Assembly (NCBI GenBank): GCA_910584665.1 | Contig: CAJUBL010000018.1 | Span: forward strand, 1 to 49,257 | Reading direction: 5' to 3' | DNA length: 49,257 nucleotides | DNA from: an uncultured Muribaculaceae bacterium | Lineage (GTDB): Bacteria > Bacteroidota > Bacteroidia > Bacteroidales > Muribaculaceae | Part shown: positions 41,830 to 49,257 of the stretch, one piece after another | Layout of the letters: every line of letters starts with the position of its first letter | Numbering within the stretch: the stretch's first letter is position 1 | The notes under the pieces: model-generated | Seen by the model: the letters and a program-made list of their open reading frames with translations, nothing else | Told to the model about the DNA's origin: nothing | Databases searched by the model: none | Translations under genes and position numbers: made by a program

Positions 41830-42649
41830 ATTCTCCAAGTATTTTAAAATCATTCATTAACGGACGTACGGCATCAATAGCCTGACGGTAACGCACATAG
41901 CTGTCAAATGTAAGGTCCACATAGAAACGGTACTCCCACTCGCGTCCCACGATAGGCAACGACTGGATCTTGGAAAGATTTATGTCATAGAACGAGAGTA
42001 TCGTGAGCACCTTGGCAAGAGCGCCACGGTTATGCGGCAACGTAAACTCTACCGACGACTTATCAATAAGTTCGGCACGCGGAACCATCTCACCAGCCAC
42101 AAGCGGATCGGCAAGAATAAGAAAACGGGTGAAATTACGTTTATTGGTCTCTATCCCCTCGGCAAGTATATCAAGACCGTATAGCTCAGCGGCATACTTA
42201 CCGCACACCGCGGCATGGTGTAAGAGCCTGTCACGGGCTATGTCACGGGCACTGCCGGCGGTATCGTTTTTCTCGACAATATTGAAGTGACGCTGACGGC
42301 GCAGGTACTGGTCACACTGCATCAGTGCCATAGGATGGGAATTGACCTCGGTAACCGTATCGACAGTCTCGCCGGGCAATGCACACAGCACGTGGCTGAT
42401 ACGCATTTTTGTCTCTCCCACTACTCTGAGATTGCTACGGCGCAGCAGTTCATGATTGGTGAGCAGACTGCCGGCAATAGTATTCTCGATAGCCACTATG
42501 CCCAACAGGGAGGCATCACTGTCAAGTCGTTCAAACATGTCGGGAAATGTCTCACACTCGACAGTCTCTATATTCTCACCGGCAAAATACCTGCGGGCGG
42601 CTGCGTCATGGAAACATCCCGCAATGCCCTGTATTGTCACTCGTTTCAT
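41801..42649 (-). CDS. pheA: Prephenate dehydratase
   Basis: First structural gene of the Phe/Tyr operon. The 282-residue enzyme converts prephenate to phenylpyruvate. It has the catalytic domain (RVTIQGIAGCFHDAAARRYF, VVAIENTIAGSLLTNHELL style motifs, NDTAGSARDIA) and a C-terminal ACT domain (about 195-275, LPHNRGALAKVLTILSFYDINLSKIQSLPI) for Phe feedback. No chorismate mutase is fused. The ATG lies 5 nt downstream of the T-run of the attenuator (42655-42698), so transcription ending there would remove the entire operon. Confidence 0.95.
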   Translation of the reverse strand: MKRVTIQGIAGCFHDAAARRYFAGENIETVECETFPDMFERLDSDASLLGIVAIENTIAGSLLTNHELLRRSNLRVVGETKMRISHVLCALPGETVDTVTEVNSHPMALMQCDQYLRRQRHFNIVEKNDTAGSARDIARDRLLHHAAVCGKYAAELYGLDILAEGIETNKRNFTRFLILADPLVAGEMVPRAELIDKSSVEFTLPHNRGALAKVLTILSFYDINLSKIQSLPIVGREWEYRFYVDLTFDSYVRYRQAIDAVRPLMNDFKILGEYVECQNPVD

Positions 42650-42654
42650 TCAAT

Positions 42655-42698
42655 ATAAAAAATTGTGAGTCCCGCGAGGATGATACCTGCGGGACTCA
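42655..42698 (-). terminator. Attenuator terminator before pheA
   Basis: Minus strand: TGAGTCCCGC (plus 42689-42698), 13-nt loop, GCGGGACTCA (plus 42666-42675), then CAATTTTTTATA. A perfect 10-bp GC-rich stem plus T-run directly before the pheA ATG, with no preceding structural gene on this strand, so it can only act on the operon leader. Confidence 0.88.
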
Positions 42699-42746
42699 TG
42701 TTAAAAATATCCTGATGTCTTGATCTTGATTTTCTTACAACGTGCT

Positions 42747-42753
42747 ATCCCGC
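42747..42753 (-). promoter_or_regulatory. Antiterminator element overlapping the end of the leader ORF
   Basis: Minus strand GCGGGAT, starting 3 nt after the leader-peptide stop codon (aaaTAAgaGCGGGAT). It can pair over seven bases (including one G-U) with GTCCCGC in the 5' arm of the terminator. A ribosome stopped at the leader stop codon would cover it; a ribosome stalled at the Phe/Tyr codons would leave it free. Confidence 0.7.
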
Positions 42754-42755
42754 TC

Positions 42756-42818
42756 TTATTTCCTATAAAAATAAAAGTAAAAAAAATAACCGTTGCTAAA
42801 AAATCGATCTGATGACAT
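42756..42818 (-). CDS. Phe/Tyr leader peptide of the aromatic operon
   Basis: Too short for usual gene calling. A 20-codon ORF with ATG at 42818 and TAA at 42756, lying 25 nt after the promoter -7 box. It begins MSSDRFF, and residues 11-18 read YFFYFYFY, followed by Arg-Lys. In all, six Phe and four Tyr stand among residues 6-18. The composition, the position in front of pheA-aminotransferase-DAHP synthase/chorismate mutase-tyrA, and the downstream antiterminator and terminator are the layout of ribosome-mediated attenuation. An 8-T run within the codons Tyr11-Tyr14 is a possible slippage site. Confidence 0.82.
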   Translation of the reverse strand: MSSDRFFSNGYFFYFYFYRK

Positions 42819-42842
42819 ATTGTTCGTCTTTCAATTACGAGG

Positions 42843-42874
42843 CAAAGATACGGTTTTTAGTTTTAAATACACAA
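42843..42874 (-). promoter_or_regulatory. Promoter of the Phe/Tyr operon
   Basis: Minus strand: TTG (plus 42872-42874), 21-nt spacer, TATCTTTG (plus 42843-42850). Transcription would start near 42837, giving a leader of about 190 nt before pheA, which holds the leader ORF and attenuator. Confidence 0.82.
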
Positions 42875-42900
42875 CTAAAAACAATATTTTTTTAATATTT

Positions 42901-43518
42901 TCAGAAAAGATATGTCAGACGCAGAGTCCACGTACGGTTGCGTGCCGAGAAATCCTCAAGCTTGACGGTCTTGAGAGCATAGGTCATGCCCCATGTATAG
43001 CTGGCCTGTATCTGCCAGTGTTTAAACACCTCGAATCCCATACCGCACTGGACACCGAGATCACCGCCGGCATATTCCAGAGCAGGGATACGGCTGTGCC
43101 CCATCAGGAACGAGAATGCAGGGCCACCGAAGACATAGGGAGCGACATAATCCTCAAGACCGGCCATACGTGTCCACTTGAAACGCAGATTGACAGGAAT
43201 CTCGAAGTAATGGAGATAGGAACGCTCGCGGCCATAACCGTCAGAAGCCCAGATCTCGCGTTGCCCGAGATTAAGCGTAGCACCACGCTGAGTATAGAGA
43301 GCTGCGAAATCTATACCGAAACCTATTCCGGGGAACATCATCTCTCCCTGTATTCCAACTGTCTCGCCGACACTGCGGTCAACATCAAACAACGTCTGCC
43401 TGAACTTCAGTGTAGTCATGTCAACACCTGCCGTAGGTCCGTAACGGAACTGGGCTGCAGAAGGGAGGGCAACGCTCAGCCCCACGACGACAAGTATGAT
43501 CGAAAGTATTCTTTTCAT
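42901..43518 (-). CDS. Small outer-membrane beta-barrel protein (PorT-like)
   Basis: A 205-residue exported protein: signal peptide MKRILSIILVVVGLSVALPSAA before QFRYGPTAG, then an eight-stranded outer-membrane barrel pattern with short Gly/Asp turns (GIGFGIDFAALYTQRGATL; YLHYFEIPVNLRFKW; GGDLGVQCGMGFEV) and an aromatic last residue (LRLTYLF). This is the porin-family/PorT-like beta-barrel architecture common in Bacteroidota. No ligand or function is evident. It sits 42 nt downstream of hisS on the same strand. An AT-only stem followed by GTTTTT (about 42872-42900, minus strand) could end its transcript. Confidence 0.82.
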   Translation of the reverse strand: MKRILSIILVVVGLSVALPSAAQFRYGPTAGVDMTTLKFRQTLFDVDRSVGETVGIQGEMMFPGIGFGIDFAALYTQRGATLNLGQREIWASDGYGRERSYLHYFEIPVNLRFKWTRMAGLEDYVAPYVFGGPAFSFLMGHSRIPALEYAGGDLGVQCGMGFEVFKHWQIQASYTWGMTYALKTVKLEDFSARNRTWTLRLTYLF

Positions 43519-43560
43519 TATATATATTTTTCCAGCACTTATTTTCTTAATAACACCTGA

Positions 43561-44925
43561 TCACGCACCTATTATTCCGATAGCCCCGGCGGTATCGACA
43601 AGCGACTGCTCGCCGGTGGTCATATTCTTGAGCGTAAGCTTGCCCTCGGCCAGTTCGCTCTCCCCTATGATGGCTACATAAGGTATGGCCCGCGAATCGG
43701 CCCACGACATCTGTTTCTTCATCTTTGCCTCGTCGGGATATATCTCAGCGGCTATCCCGGCCGCCCGCATCTCCTTGAGTGCCTTCATGGCCGCGGCGGC
43801 CTCGTCATGTCCAAGGTTGGCAAACATCACTGCGGTAGCCTTGGCTGTTTCCTCAGGGAACAGGTCGAGAGCCGTGAGAACATCATATATACGGTCGGCG
43901 CCAAACGAGATCCCCACGCCCGATATTCCCGGCATGCCGAAGACCCCGGTAAGATTGTCATAGCGGCCGCCGCCGGTTATCGAACCTATCGCGACATCGA
44001 GAGCCTTGACTTCGATTATCGTTCCGGTATAGTAGTTGAGACCACGGGCGAGCGAGACGTCAAGGTCAAGATCGGCCCGCAGGCCGAGTTCCCTTGTGCC
44101 ATGAAGCACGGCATTAAGTTCTTCGACTCCCCTGAGACCTGTTTCAGAATCAGCCAGCAATGCGGCAAGAGCACTGAGACGCTTATCGGTCGGGCCTGAA
44201 ATCGCCAGTATGGGCTGCAGACGGCCGATCGCCTCGGGAGTGAGACCGCGCTCGCCCAGCTCGGCGTTCACATTCTCCACACCTATCTTATCCAGTTTGT
44301 CTATCGCTACGGTTATATCGACAATCTTGTCGGGATGGCCTATTATCTCGGCAATACCTGCAAGGACCTTACGGTTGTTTACCTTTATGGCAATGCGTAT
44401 ATTCAGCCGCGAGAACACCTCGTCGATAAGCTGCAGGAGTTCGATCTCATTGAGAAGAGAATCAGACCCGACAACGTCAGCATCACACTGATAGAACTCA
44501 CGGTAACGGCCCTTCTGAGGACGGTCGGCGCGCCACACAGGCTGTATCTGGAACCGCTTGAAAGGTAACTGCAGGTCATTGCGATGCTGCACCACATAAC
44601 GTGCGAACGGTACGGTGAGATCGTAACGCAGACCCTTCTCACACAACTGAGCGGCCAGACGGTTCGTATCACCGCTCTCGATAAGAGACTTATCGGCTTT
44701 GGCCAGATAGTCACCCGAATTAAGTATCTTGAACAGGAGTTTGTCACCCTCCTCGCCATACTTTCCCATGAGTGTGGAGAGATTCTCCATAGCCGGGGTC
44801 TCTATAGGCATGAAGCCATACAGACGGAACACCTCCCTGATGGTATCGAATATATAATTGCGGCGGGCGGTCTCGACAGGCGAGAAGTCGCGCGTACCTT
44901 TTGGGATAGAAGGTTTCTGAGCCAT
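43561..44925 (-). CDS. hisS: Histidyl-tRNA synthetase
   Basis: HisS charges tRNA-His. The 454-residue class II synthetase shows KGTRDFSP, motif 1 region, RYDLTVPFARYVV, motif 2 with QIQPVWRADRPQKGRYREFYQCDADVVG, the His-specific LARGLNYYTGTIIEV and motif 3 GGGRYDNL, followed by the C-terminal anticodon-binding domain (ATAVMFANLGHDEAAAAMKAL). All motifs are intact. Its leader is only about 35 nt and contains no attenuator. Confidence 0.97.
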   Translation of the reverse strand: MAQKPSIPKGTRDFSPVETARRNYIFDTIREVFRLYGFMPIETPAMENLSTLMGKYGEEGDKLLFKILNSGDYLAKADKSLIESGDTNRLAAQLCEKGLRYDLTVPFARYVVQHRNDLQLPFKRFQIQPVWRADRPQKGRYREFYQCDADVVGSDSLLNEIELLQLIDEVFSRLNIRIAIKVNNRKVLAGIAEIIGHPDKIVDITVAIDKLDKIGVENVNAELGERGLTPEAIGRLQPILAISGPTDKRLSALAALLADSETGLRGVEELNAVLHGTRELGLRADLDLDVSLARGLNYYTGTIIEVKALDVAIGSITGGGRYDNLTGVFGMPGISGVGISFGADRIYDVLTALDLFPEETAKATAVMFANLGHDEAAAAMKALKEMRAAGIAAEIYPDEAKMKKQMSWADSRAIPYVAIIGESELAEGKLTLKNMTTGEQSLVDTAGAIGIIGA

Positions 44926-44966
44926 TGATAATATAGTATTCTTGATTGAATTTTCGTGATAAAGTG

Positions 44967-44999
44967 CAAATTTAGCGTTTTATCCACACTTACCCCCAA
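44967..44999 (-). promoter_or_regulatory. Promoter of hisS
   Basis: Minus strand TTG (plus 44997-44999), 22-nt spacer, TAAATTTG (plus 44967-44974), 41 nt before the hisS ATG. Confidence 0.6.
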
Positions 45000-45071
45000 T
45001 ATTAGCATATTTTAATATTCATCATCATGAAACGTGCACCATATCATTATGAAAATACCAGAAAGACGGTA

Positions 45072-45102
45072 TTTGTCAATCCTGTAATACGACATACCTT
45101 TG
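45072..45102 (+). promoter_or_regulatory. Promoter of the TonB-dependent receptor gene
   Basis: TTTG (45072-45075), exactly 19 nt, TACCTTTG (45095-45102): a full match to the Bacteroidota consensus. Start codon at 45135. Confidence 0.85.
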
Positions 45103-45134
45103 CAACATTTTAAATACCACCATTATTTTCCAAT

Positions 45135-47432
45135 ATGATACATCGCATTTTATTACTTTTTCTCCTGTTTTTTTCGGTTAAAATTCCTTTCATGCATGCC
45201 CAGAGCGACGCCCACATAATGGGACATATCATAGATACACAGACAGGCGAGCATCTGCCATACTATCCGGTGAAACTGGCCGGAACGTCGATAGGCACGG
45301 TTACAGATGCCACAGGTCACTACGTTCTGCGTAATATCAGACCGGGGGATTACAATATTGAAGTTGCCATGATTGGTTACTCAGCACAAACCAAGTCCGT
45401 GACTGTGTCAGCCGGGAAAACAGTCGAAATAGATTTCATGGTCGTTCCAGATGCATTCATGCTCGATCAGGTCGTAGTCACAGGGAGCAAGAGTGAGACC
45501 AAACGCAGGAGTTGCCCCGTGCTGGTCAACGTGGTGACCGATAAGCTGTTCAATATGGTCAATGCCAGTTCACTGGCCGACGGGCTAAGTTTCCAGCCGG
45601 GCGTACGTGTCGAGAACGACTGTCAGAACTGCGGTTTCACACAGGTGCGTATCAACGGTCTCGACGGCCATTATTCACAGATACTTATGAACTCGCGACC
45701 CGTATTCTCAGCGTTGACCGGTGTCTACGGACTGGAGCAGATACCTGCCAACATGATAGACCGCGTGGAAGTTATGCGCGGCGGCGGATCAGCCATATTC
45801 GGAGCTTCGGCCATAGGCGGGACAATTAATATAATTACAAAAGACCCGTCCGCCAACTACGCCGAGGTATCACACGCACTGACCTCGGTAGGCATAAGCG
45901 GTAGCCTTGACAACAACACCACATTCAACGCCTCAGTAGTCAGCAATGACTCCCGACTCGGCCTGACGGTCTACGGCCAGAGCCGTAACCGCGACGGCTA
46001 TGACCACGACGGCGACACTTTCACCGAGATCGGCCAGATCAGAGCCCGGACATTGGGCTTCAGAACCTATGCACGTCCCGGAGACAACCAACGCATCACG
46101 GCCGAATATCACACTACACATGAGTACCGCCGTGGCGGTGACCAGCTTGACCGGGTCGCTCACGAGGCAATGATAGCCGAGCAGATCGACCACAATATCA
46201 ATACCGGTGAGATGGCCTATGACATCTGGTCGACCGACAGGGAGAGCCACATAAACATATTCGGAGCGATACAGAACACACATCGCAAGAGTTACTATGG
46301 CAGCGGACAGGATCCTGACGCCTATGGCCGTACACATGACCTTGTAGTGACATCCGGAGCCCAGTGGACCCGCCGCTTAGGCCGACTTATCTTCATGCCG
46401 TCAGAGTTCATAGCCGGTCTGGAGTACAGCCATAACCGTCTGCATGATATATCGGAGGGATACAGTCACGATGTTACCCAGATAGTGAACATATACAGCG
46501 GATACTTACAGAACGAATGGCGCAACGACCGCTTCGGCTTCCTGATAGGAGCACGCATCGACAAACACTCCATGATCTCAGACGCTGTGATATCACCACG
46601 GGTAAACCTGCGTTACAATCCGAGCGATGAAGTAAACTTCAGGTTATCCTACTCCACAGGTTTCCGCGCTCCGCAGGCTTATGACGAAGACTTTCACATA
46701 GCTGTCGTAGGCGGAGAACGCGTGGTCACAGTTCTGGCCGCAGGACTTAAGGAAGAGAACAGCAACAGCATTAGCGGATCAGCCGACCTTTATCATACAT
46801 TCGGTACAATACAGACAAACCTCATGGTCGAGGGCTTCTACACCGATCTGAGCGACGTATTCGCCATGCGTAAACTTGACCAGACCGATGAAGCCGGCAA
46901 CACTGTGCTCGAACGCTACAATGGTTCCGGAGCATACGTAGCCGGGGTAAATGTGGAAGCCAAGGCCATATTCCCAGGCAAGATACAGTTACAGAGCGGC
47001 CTCACATGGCAGTCAAGCCGTTACAAGAAACCCGAGCAATGGAGTGAGAACACAGATGTGGCACCAGTGAAACGCATGTTCCGCACACCCGACCTCTACG
47101 GTTACCTCACACTGAACTATGACATAACACGTCAGTTCAAGGCTACTCTGACCGGCACCTATACCGGCCGTATGCTCGTACAGCATATGGAGGGATCGGG
47201 CACCGACATTGACCGCGCTGTCGAAACCCCGCGGTTCTTCGATGCCAATCTCCGGCTCAGCTACGAGGTAAAAGTCTTCAATACGGCATGTCTGGAATTC
47301 AGCCTGGGCGTGATGAACATCTTCAACAGCTACCAGAACGACTTCGACAAAGGCTATATGCGCGACTCAGGCTATATATACGGACCAAGCCTTCCACGCA
47401 GCCTGACTGCAGGGCTACGGCTGCACATCTGA
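45135..47432 (+). CDS. TonB-dependent outer-membrane receptor
   Basis: A 765-residue receptor. The signal peptide (to about HAQ, residue 23) is followed by a carboxypeptidase-regulatory-like domain (about 27-112, HIMGHIIDTQTGEHLPYYPV), a TonB box-like stretch (DQVVVTGSKSETKRR), the plug domain (about 125-230) with a CxxC pair in NDCQNCGFTQVRINGLDG and EVMRGGGSAIFGASAIGG, and a 22-strand barrel ending LTAGLRLHI. No SusD partner follows, so it is not a classical glycan SusCD pair; plugs of this type serve metal chelates such as haem, siderophores or corrinoids. Substrate is unknown, and no Fur-like site is apparent in its upstream region. Confidence 0.92.
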   Translation: MIHRILLLFLLFFSVKIPFMHAQSDAHIMGHIIDTQTGEHLPYYPVKLAGTSIGTVTDATGHYVLRNIRPGDYNIEVAMIGYSAQTKSVTVSAGKTVEIDFMVVPDAFMLDQVVVTGSKSETKRRSCPVLVNVVTDKLFNMVNASSLADGLSFQPGVRVENDCQNCGFTQVRINGLDGHYSQILMNSRPVFSALTGVYGLEQIPANMIDRVEVMRGGGSAIFGASAIGGTINIITKDPSANYAEVSHALTSVGISGSLDNNTTFNASVVSNDSRLGLTVYGQSRNRDGYDHDGDTFTEIGQIRARTLGFRTYARPGDNQRITAEYHTTHEYRRGGDQLDRVAHEAMIAEQIDHNINTGEMAYDIWSTDRESHINIFGAIQNTHRKSYYGSGQDPDAYGRTHDLVVTSGAQWTRRLGRLIFMPSEFIAGLEYSHNRLHDISEGYSHDVTQIVNIYSGYLQNEWRNDRFGFLIGARIDKHSMISDAVISPRVNLRYNPSDEVNFRLSYSTGFRAPQAYDEDFHIAVVGGERVVTVLAAGLKEENSNSISGSADLYHTFGTIQTNLMVEGFYTDLSDVFAMRKLDQTDEAGNTVLERYNGSGAYVAGVNVEAKAIFPGKIQLQSGLTWQSSRYKKPEQWSENTDVAPVKRMFRTPDLYGYLTLNYDITRQFKATLTGTYTGRMLVQHMEGSGTDIDRAVETPRFFDANLRLSYEVKVFNTACLEFSLGVMNIFNSYQNDFDKGYMRDSGYIYGPSLPRSLTAGLRLHI

Positions 47433-47453
47433 TTCCGATATCCGTTAATTGAT

Positions 47454-48008
47454 TCAGAGGCATTCTTTGTCAGGAGTAAACTCCGCATGCAGAGCCTCGA
47501 AACGTGCGAGAGTCCTCATCCCGAGACCTGACATAGACCTGCGCACGCGCTCAAGCGTCTTACGTTGCATATCGCCGCTCTTGGAATAGAACTTGTCGGC
47601 GTAACACACAAGCCGTTCAAGCAGATTACGCGGCATATAGTCACCGGCCGGAATGGGAAGAGACAGCTGCCTGATATCGGCGGCCGTAATTCCGGCACCG
47701 GTATGACGCTCGGCCACCGATGCGATACGGTCAGGCACACCCTCCCGGCGCAGAAGTGCGGCGCCGGCTATCCCGTGCATGATGTAAGGCTCAGCGCCGT
47801 GACAGTGGATACCGGGCGCATCGGTCAGCACTATTCCTATATCATGCAGCATGGCGGCAGCTTCCACATCATCCCGGTCCACATCAAGCCCCAGCCGGTC
47901 GGCGATGTCAAGGGCAAGATCAGCCACCTGGCGGCAATGGCGCATATAAATATCCCGCAGGGGTGAGCCCGCGGGATAATATCTGTCGATTACAGACTGG
48001 TAATCCAT
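47454..48008 (-). CDS. HD-domain phosphohydrolase
   Basis: A protein of 184 residues with the HD metal site: RHCRQVADLALDIAD (first His), AAAMLHDIGIV (His-Asp) and HGIAGAALLRREGVPDRIASVAERHTGAGI. Such domains hydrolyse nucleotides or cyclic nucleotides, and the closest pattern is the small HDIG-type phosphohydrolases of Bacteroidota. The ATG at 48008 overlaps the ilvE stop (TGATG), so translation is coupled; the GTG at 48011 is an alternative. It faces the TonB receptor gene tail to tail with a 21-nt gap. Confidence 0.88.
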   Translation of the reverse strand: MDYQSVIDRYYPAGSPLRDIYMRHCRQVADLALDIADRLGLDVDRDDVEAAAMLHDIGIVLTDAPGIHCHGAEPYIMHGIAGAALLRREGVPDRIASVAERHTGAGITAADIRQLSLPIPAGDYMPRNLLERLVCYADKFYSKSGDMQRKTLERVRRSMSGLGMRTLARFEALHAEFTPDKECL

Positions 48009-49030
48009 CACTCGATTATCGTATTCCAGCCATGCACATCAGCCTCCTCGCCCATCTGGATTCCACGCAGTTTGTGGTATAGGGCTGTTACTACAGGACC
48101 GGGCTGTCCGTCCTTGGCTATTATGTACCTGTTACCGTTGTCAAGATCGTGTATCTCGGCAACAGGAGACGCTACAGCCGCAGTACCTACAGCCGCAGCC
48201 TCATCGATATCGGCCAGTTCTTCAACTGTAATATGACGCGCCTCTACCTCGATTCCCATGTCGAGGGCCAGCTGCTGGAGCGACTTATTGGTAATGGACG
48301 GCAGTATCGAATCGCTCGCCGGAGTAATATATTTACCGTCTTTGATTGCGATGAAATTAGCGGGTCCACACTCGTCAAGATACTTCTTCTCCTTGGGATC
48401 GAGATACAGCACAGCCGAGTATCCGAGTTCGTGGGCATGCTCGCCTGCCGTAAGACTGGCCGCATAGTTGCCTCCCACCTTCCATCGGCCGGTGCCACGC
48501 GGAGCCACACGGTCATACTCCCGCATGATGCAGATGTTGGTAGGTTTGAACCCTTCTTTGAAATATGGTCCGACCGGAGTCACCATCACTATAAAAAGAT
48601 ATTCTGAAGCCGGTTTCACACCTATGCGTGGAGAGATACCGATCTCAAGGGGACGGATATACAGAGAGGCTCCGCTACCATATGGCGGAATAAAACGCTC
48701 GTTGAGTTTCACTACCTTTCTGACCATTTCGGCAAACAGTCCGGTCGGAATCGGTTCCATCAGTATTCCGCGCGCCGACTCCTGGATACGTGCGGCATTC
48801 TCCTCAAGCCGGAACACGCGTATCTTGCCGTCCGCACCGCGGAAAGCCTTAAGACCCTCGAATATCTCCTGGCCGTAGTGAAGGGAACTGGCGGCAATAT
48901 GCAGGTTGATGGTCTCGGACGACGAAACTTCAATCTCTCCCCACCTGCCGTCCTTGTAGACACAACGTACGTTGTAGTCGGTAGGGATATACCCAAAGGC
49001 CAGATTGGCCCAGTCAAGTTCTTCTTTCAT
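48008..49030 (-). CDS. ilvE: Branched-chain amino acid aminotransferase
   Basis: IlvE catalyses the last step of Leu, Ile and Val synthesis and the first of their breakdown. The 340-residue fold-type IV PLP enzyme has VRCVYKDGRWG, LHYGQEIFEGLKAFRG, the catalytic Lys region GRWKVGGNYAAS, YLDECGPANF and SITNKSLQQLA. It belongs to the longer type II group. A TACTTTTG box on the minus strand (plus about 49053-49060) would give a leader of only about 16 nt, so no attenuator is present here. 49031-49257 shows this promoter and no further gene. Confidence 0.95.
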   Translation of the reverse strand: MKEELDWANLAFGYIPTDYNVRCVYKDGRWGEIEVSSSETINLHIAASSLHYGQEIFEGLKAFRGADGKIRVFRLEENAARIQESARGILMEPIPTGLFAEMVRKVVKLNERFIPPYGSGASLYIRPLEIGISPRIGVKPASEYLFIVMVTPVGPYFKEGFKPTNICIMREYDRVAPRGTGRWKVGGNYAASLTAGEHAHELGYSAVLYLDPKEKKYLDECGPANFIAIKDGKYITPASDSILPSITNKSLQQLALDMGIEVEARHITVEELADIDEAAAVGTAAVASPVAEIHDLDNGNRYIIAKDGQPGPVVTALYHKLRGIQMGEEADVHGWNTIIE

Positions 49031-49257
49031 AACCGTAGAAATTTTGCCGACAAAAGTAACAAATTATTTTCAAACAACTACCACCGACCACCATTTTTCA
49101 ATATACAGAATCATTTAGACCACCCGCTTTATCATGAATAAGATACCAGCCGCTTTTAGAATCTCCGGTAATAAATGGTTGACTATATTTTGAATAATAT
49201 TTCGTTACTTTTTAATTATAAAAGCAGGAGAACTTATCAGCACCGTCAGTTATGATA

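Noticed and set aside
42793..43560. 255-codon plus-strand ORF across the aromatic operon leader
   Set aside because: It runs antisense through the barrel protein gene and the attenuator, has no promoter, and its translation resembles no protein; it is a shadow frame.
49031..49257. Attenuator or leader peptide before ilvE
   Set aside because: The likely -7 box is only about 23 nt before the start codon, and no branched-chain-rich short ORF with a terminator is present.
1..49257. CRISPR arrays, tRNA, rRNA, insertion sequences or prophage genes
   Set aside because: No regularly spaced repeats, cloverleaf-like genes, transposase or phage proteins were seen. The reading was by eye, so a very diverged tRNA could be missed.

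Overview
The window looks like a chromosomal segment of a Bacteroidales bacterium, most likely Muribaculaceae or a close relative. This rests on Bacteroidota-only families (DUF4199, DUF6452, DUF6048, DUF4421, OstA-like protein), on promoters of the Bacteroidota type (TAnnTTTG about 20 nt after a TTG/TTTG element), on the lack of clear Shine-Dalgarno sites, and on Bacteroidota gene orders (DUF177-rpmF-fabH-era-der; folP-cdaA; pheA-aminotransferase-DAHP synthase/chorismate mutase-tyrA). The genus is not determined.

Layout. 1-1750 is an accessory tip: the 3' end of an Rhs toxin gene with a JAB-like C-terminal domain, an adjacent AT-rich secreted-protein gene (candidate immunity gene) broken by a perfect 14-bp tandem duplication, a GC-richer Rhs remnant and a diverged direct repeat. 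1752-9840 holds trmD (minus) and a plus-strand run: DUF4199, GT2 glycosyltransferase, DUF6452, DUF6048, SDR, rpiB, thioesterase, dprA, nucleoside phosphorylase and a small membrane protein. 9867-15818 holds a secreted GH30 enzyme facing the minus-strand housekeeping block DUF177-rpmF-fabH-era-der. 15933-23309 is envelope and periplasm: a fused 5'-nucleotidase, a GH3/beta-lactamase-fold fusion, an LTA-synthase-like sulfatase, a PAP2 phosphatase and a VanZ-like protein. 23498-29599 contains a DUF4421 barrel, a SurA-like chaperone, an OstA/LptA-like protein and an M18 aminopeptidase.

29600-30078 has no protein gene but has the marks of an independent structured RNA on the minus strand: -7 box, foldable body, stem followed by seven T, and a perfect 16-bp palindrome in the promoter. 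30079-38644 carries surE, an rRNA/tRNA methyltransferase, radA, an ECF-type sigma factor, a beta-propeller lipoprotein, a sodium-coupled transporter, a small anchored protein, folP and the c-di-AMP cyclase cdaA. 38700-42840 is the Phe/Tyr operon (minus). 42901-49030 has a small barrel protein, hisS, a TonB-dependent receptor, an HD phosphohydrolase and ilvE.

The best discovery is the leader of the Phe/Tyr operon. A good promoter is followed by a 20-codon ORF in which residues 6-18 contain six Phe and four Tyr, then a GCGGGAU element able to pair with the 5' arm of a terminator, and a strong terminator ending just before the pheA start codon. This is a complete layout for ribosome-mediated attenuation reading both Phe-tRNA and Tyr-tRNA charging. 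Second in interest are the unassigned structured RNA and the Rhs toxin with a disrupted neighbour. All statements come from reading the sequence; no database search was run.
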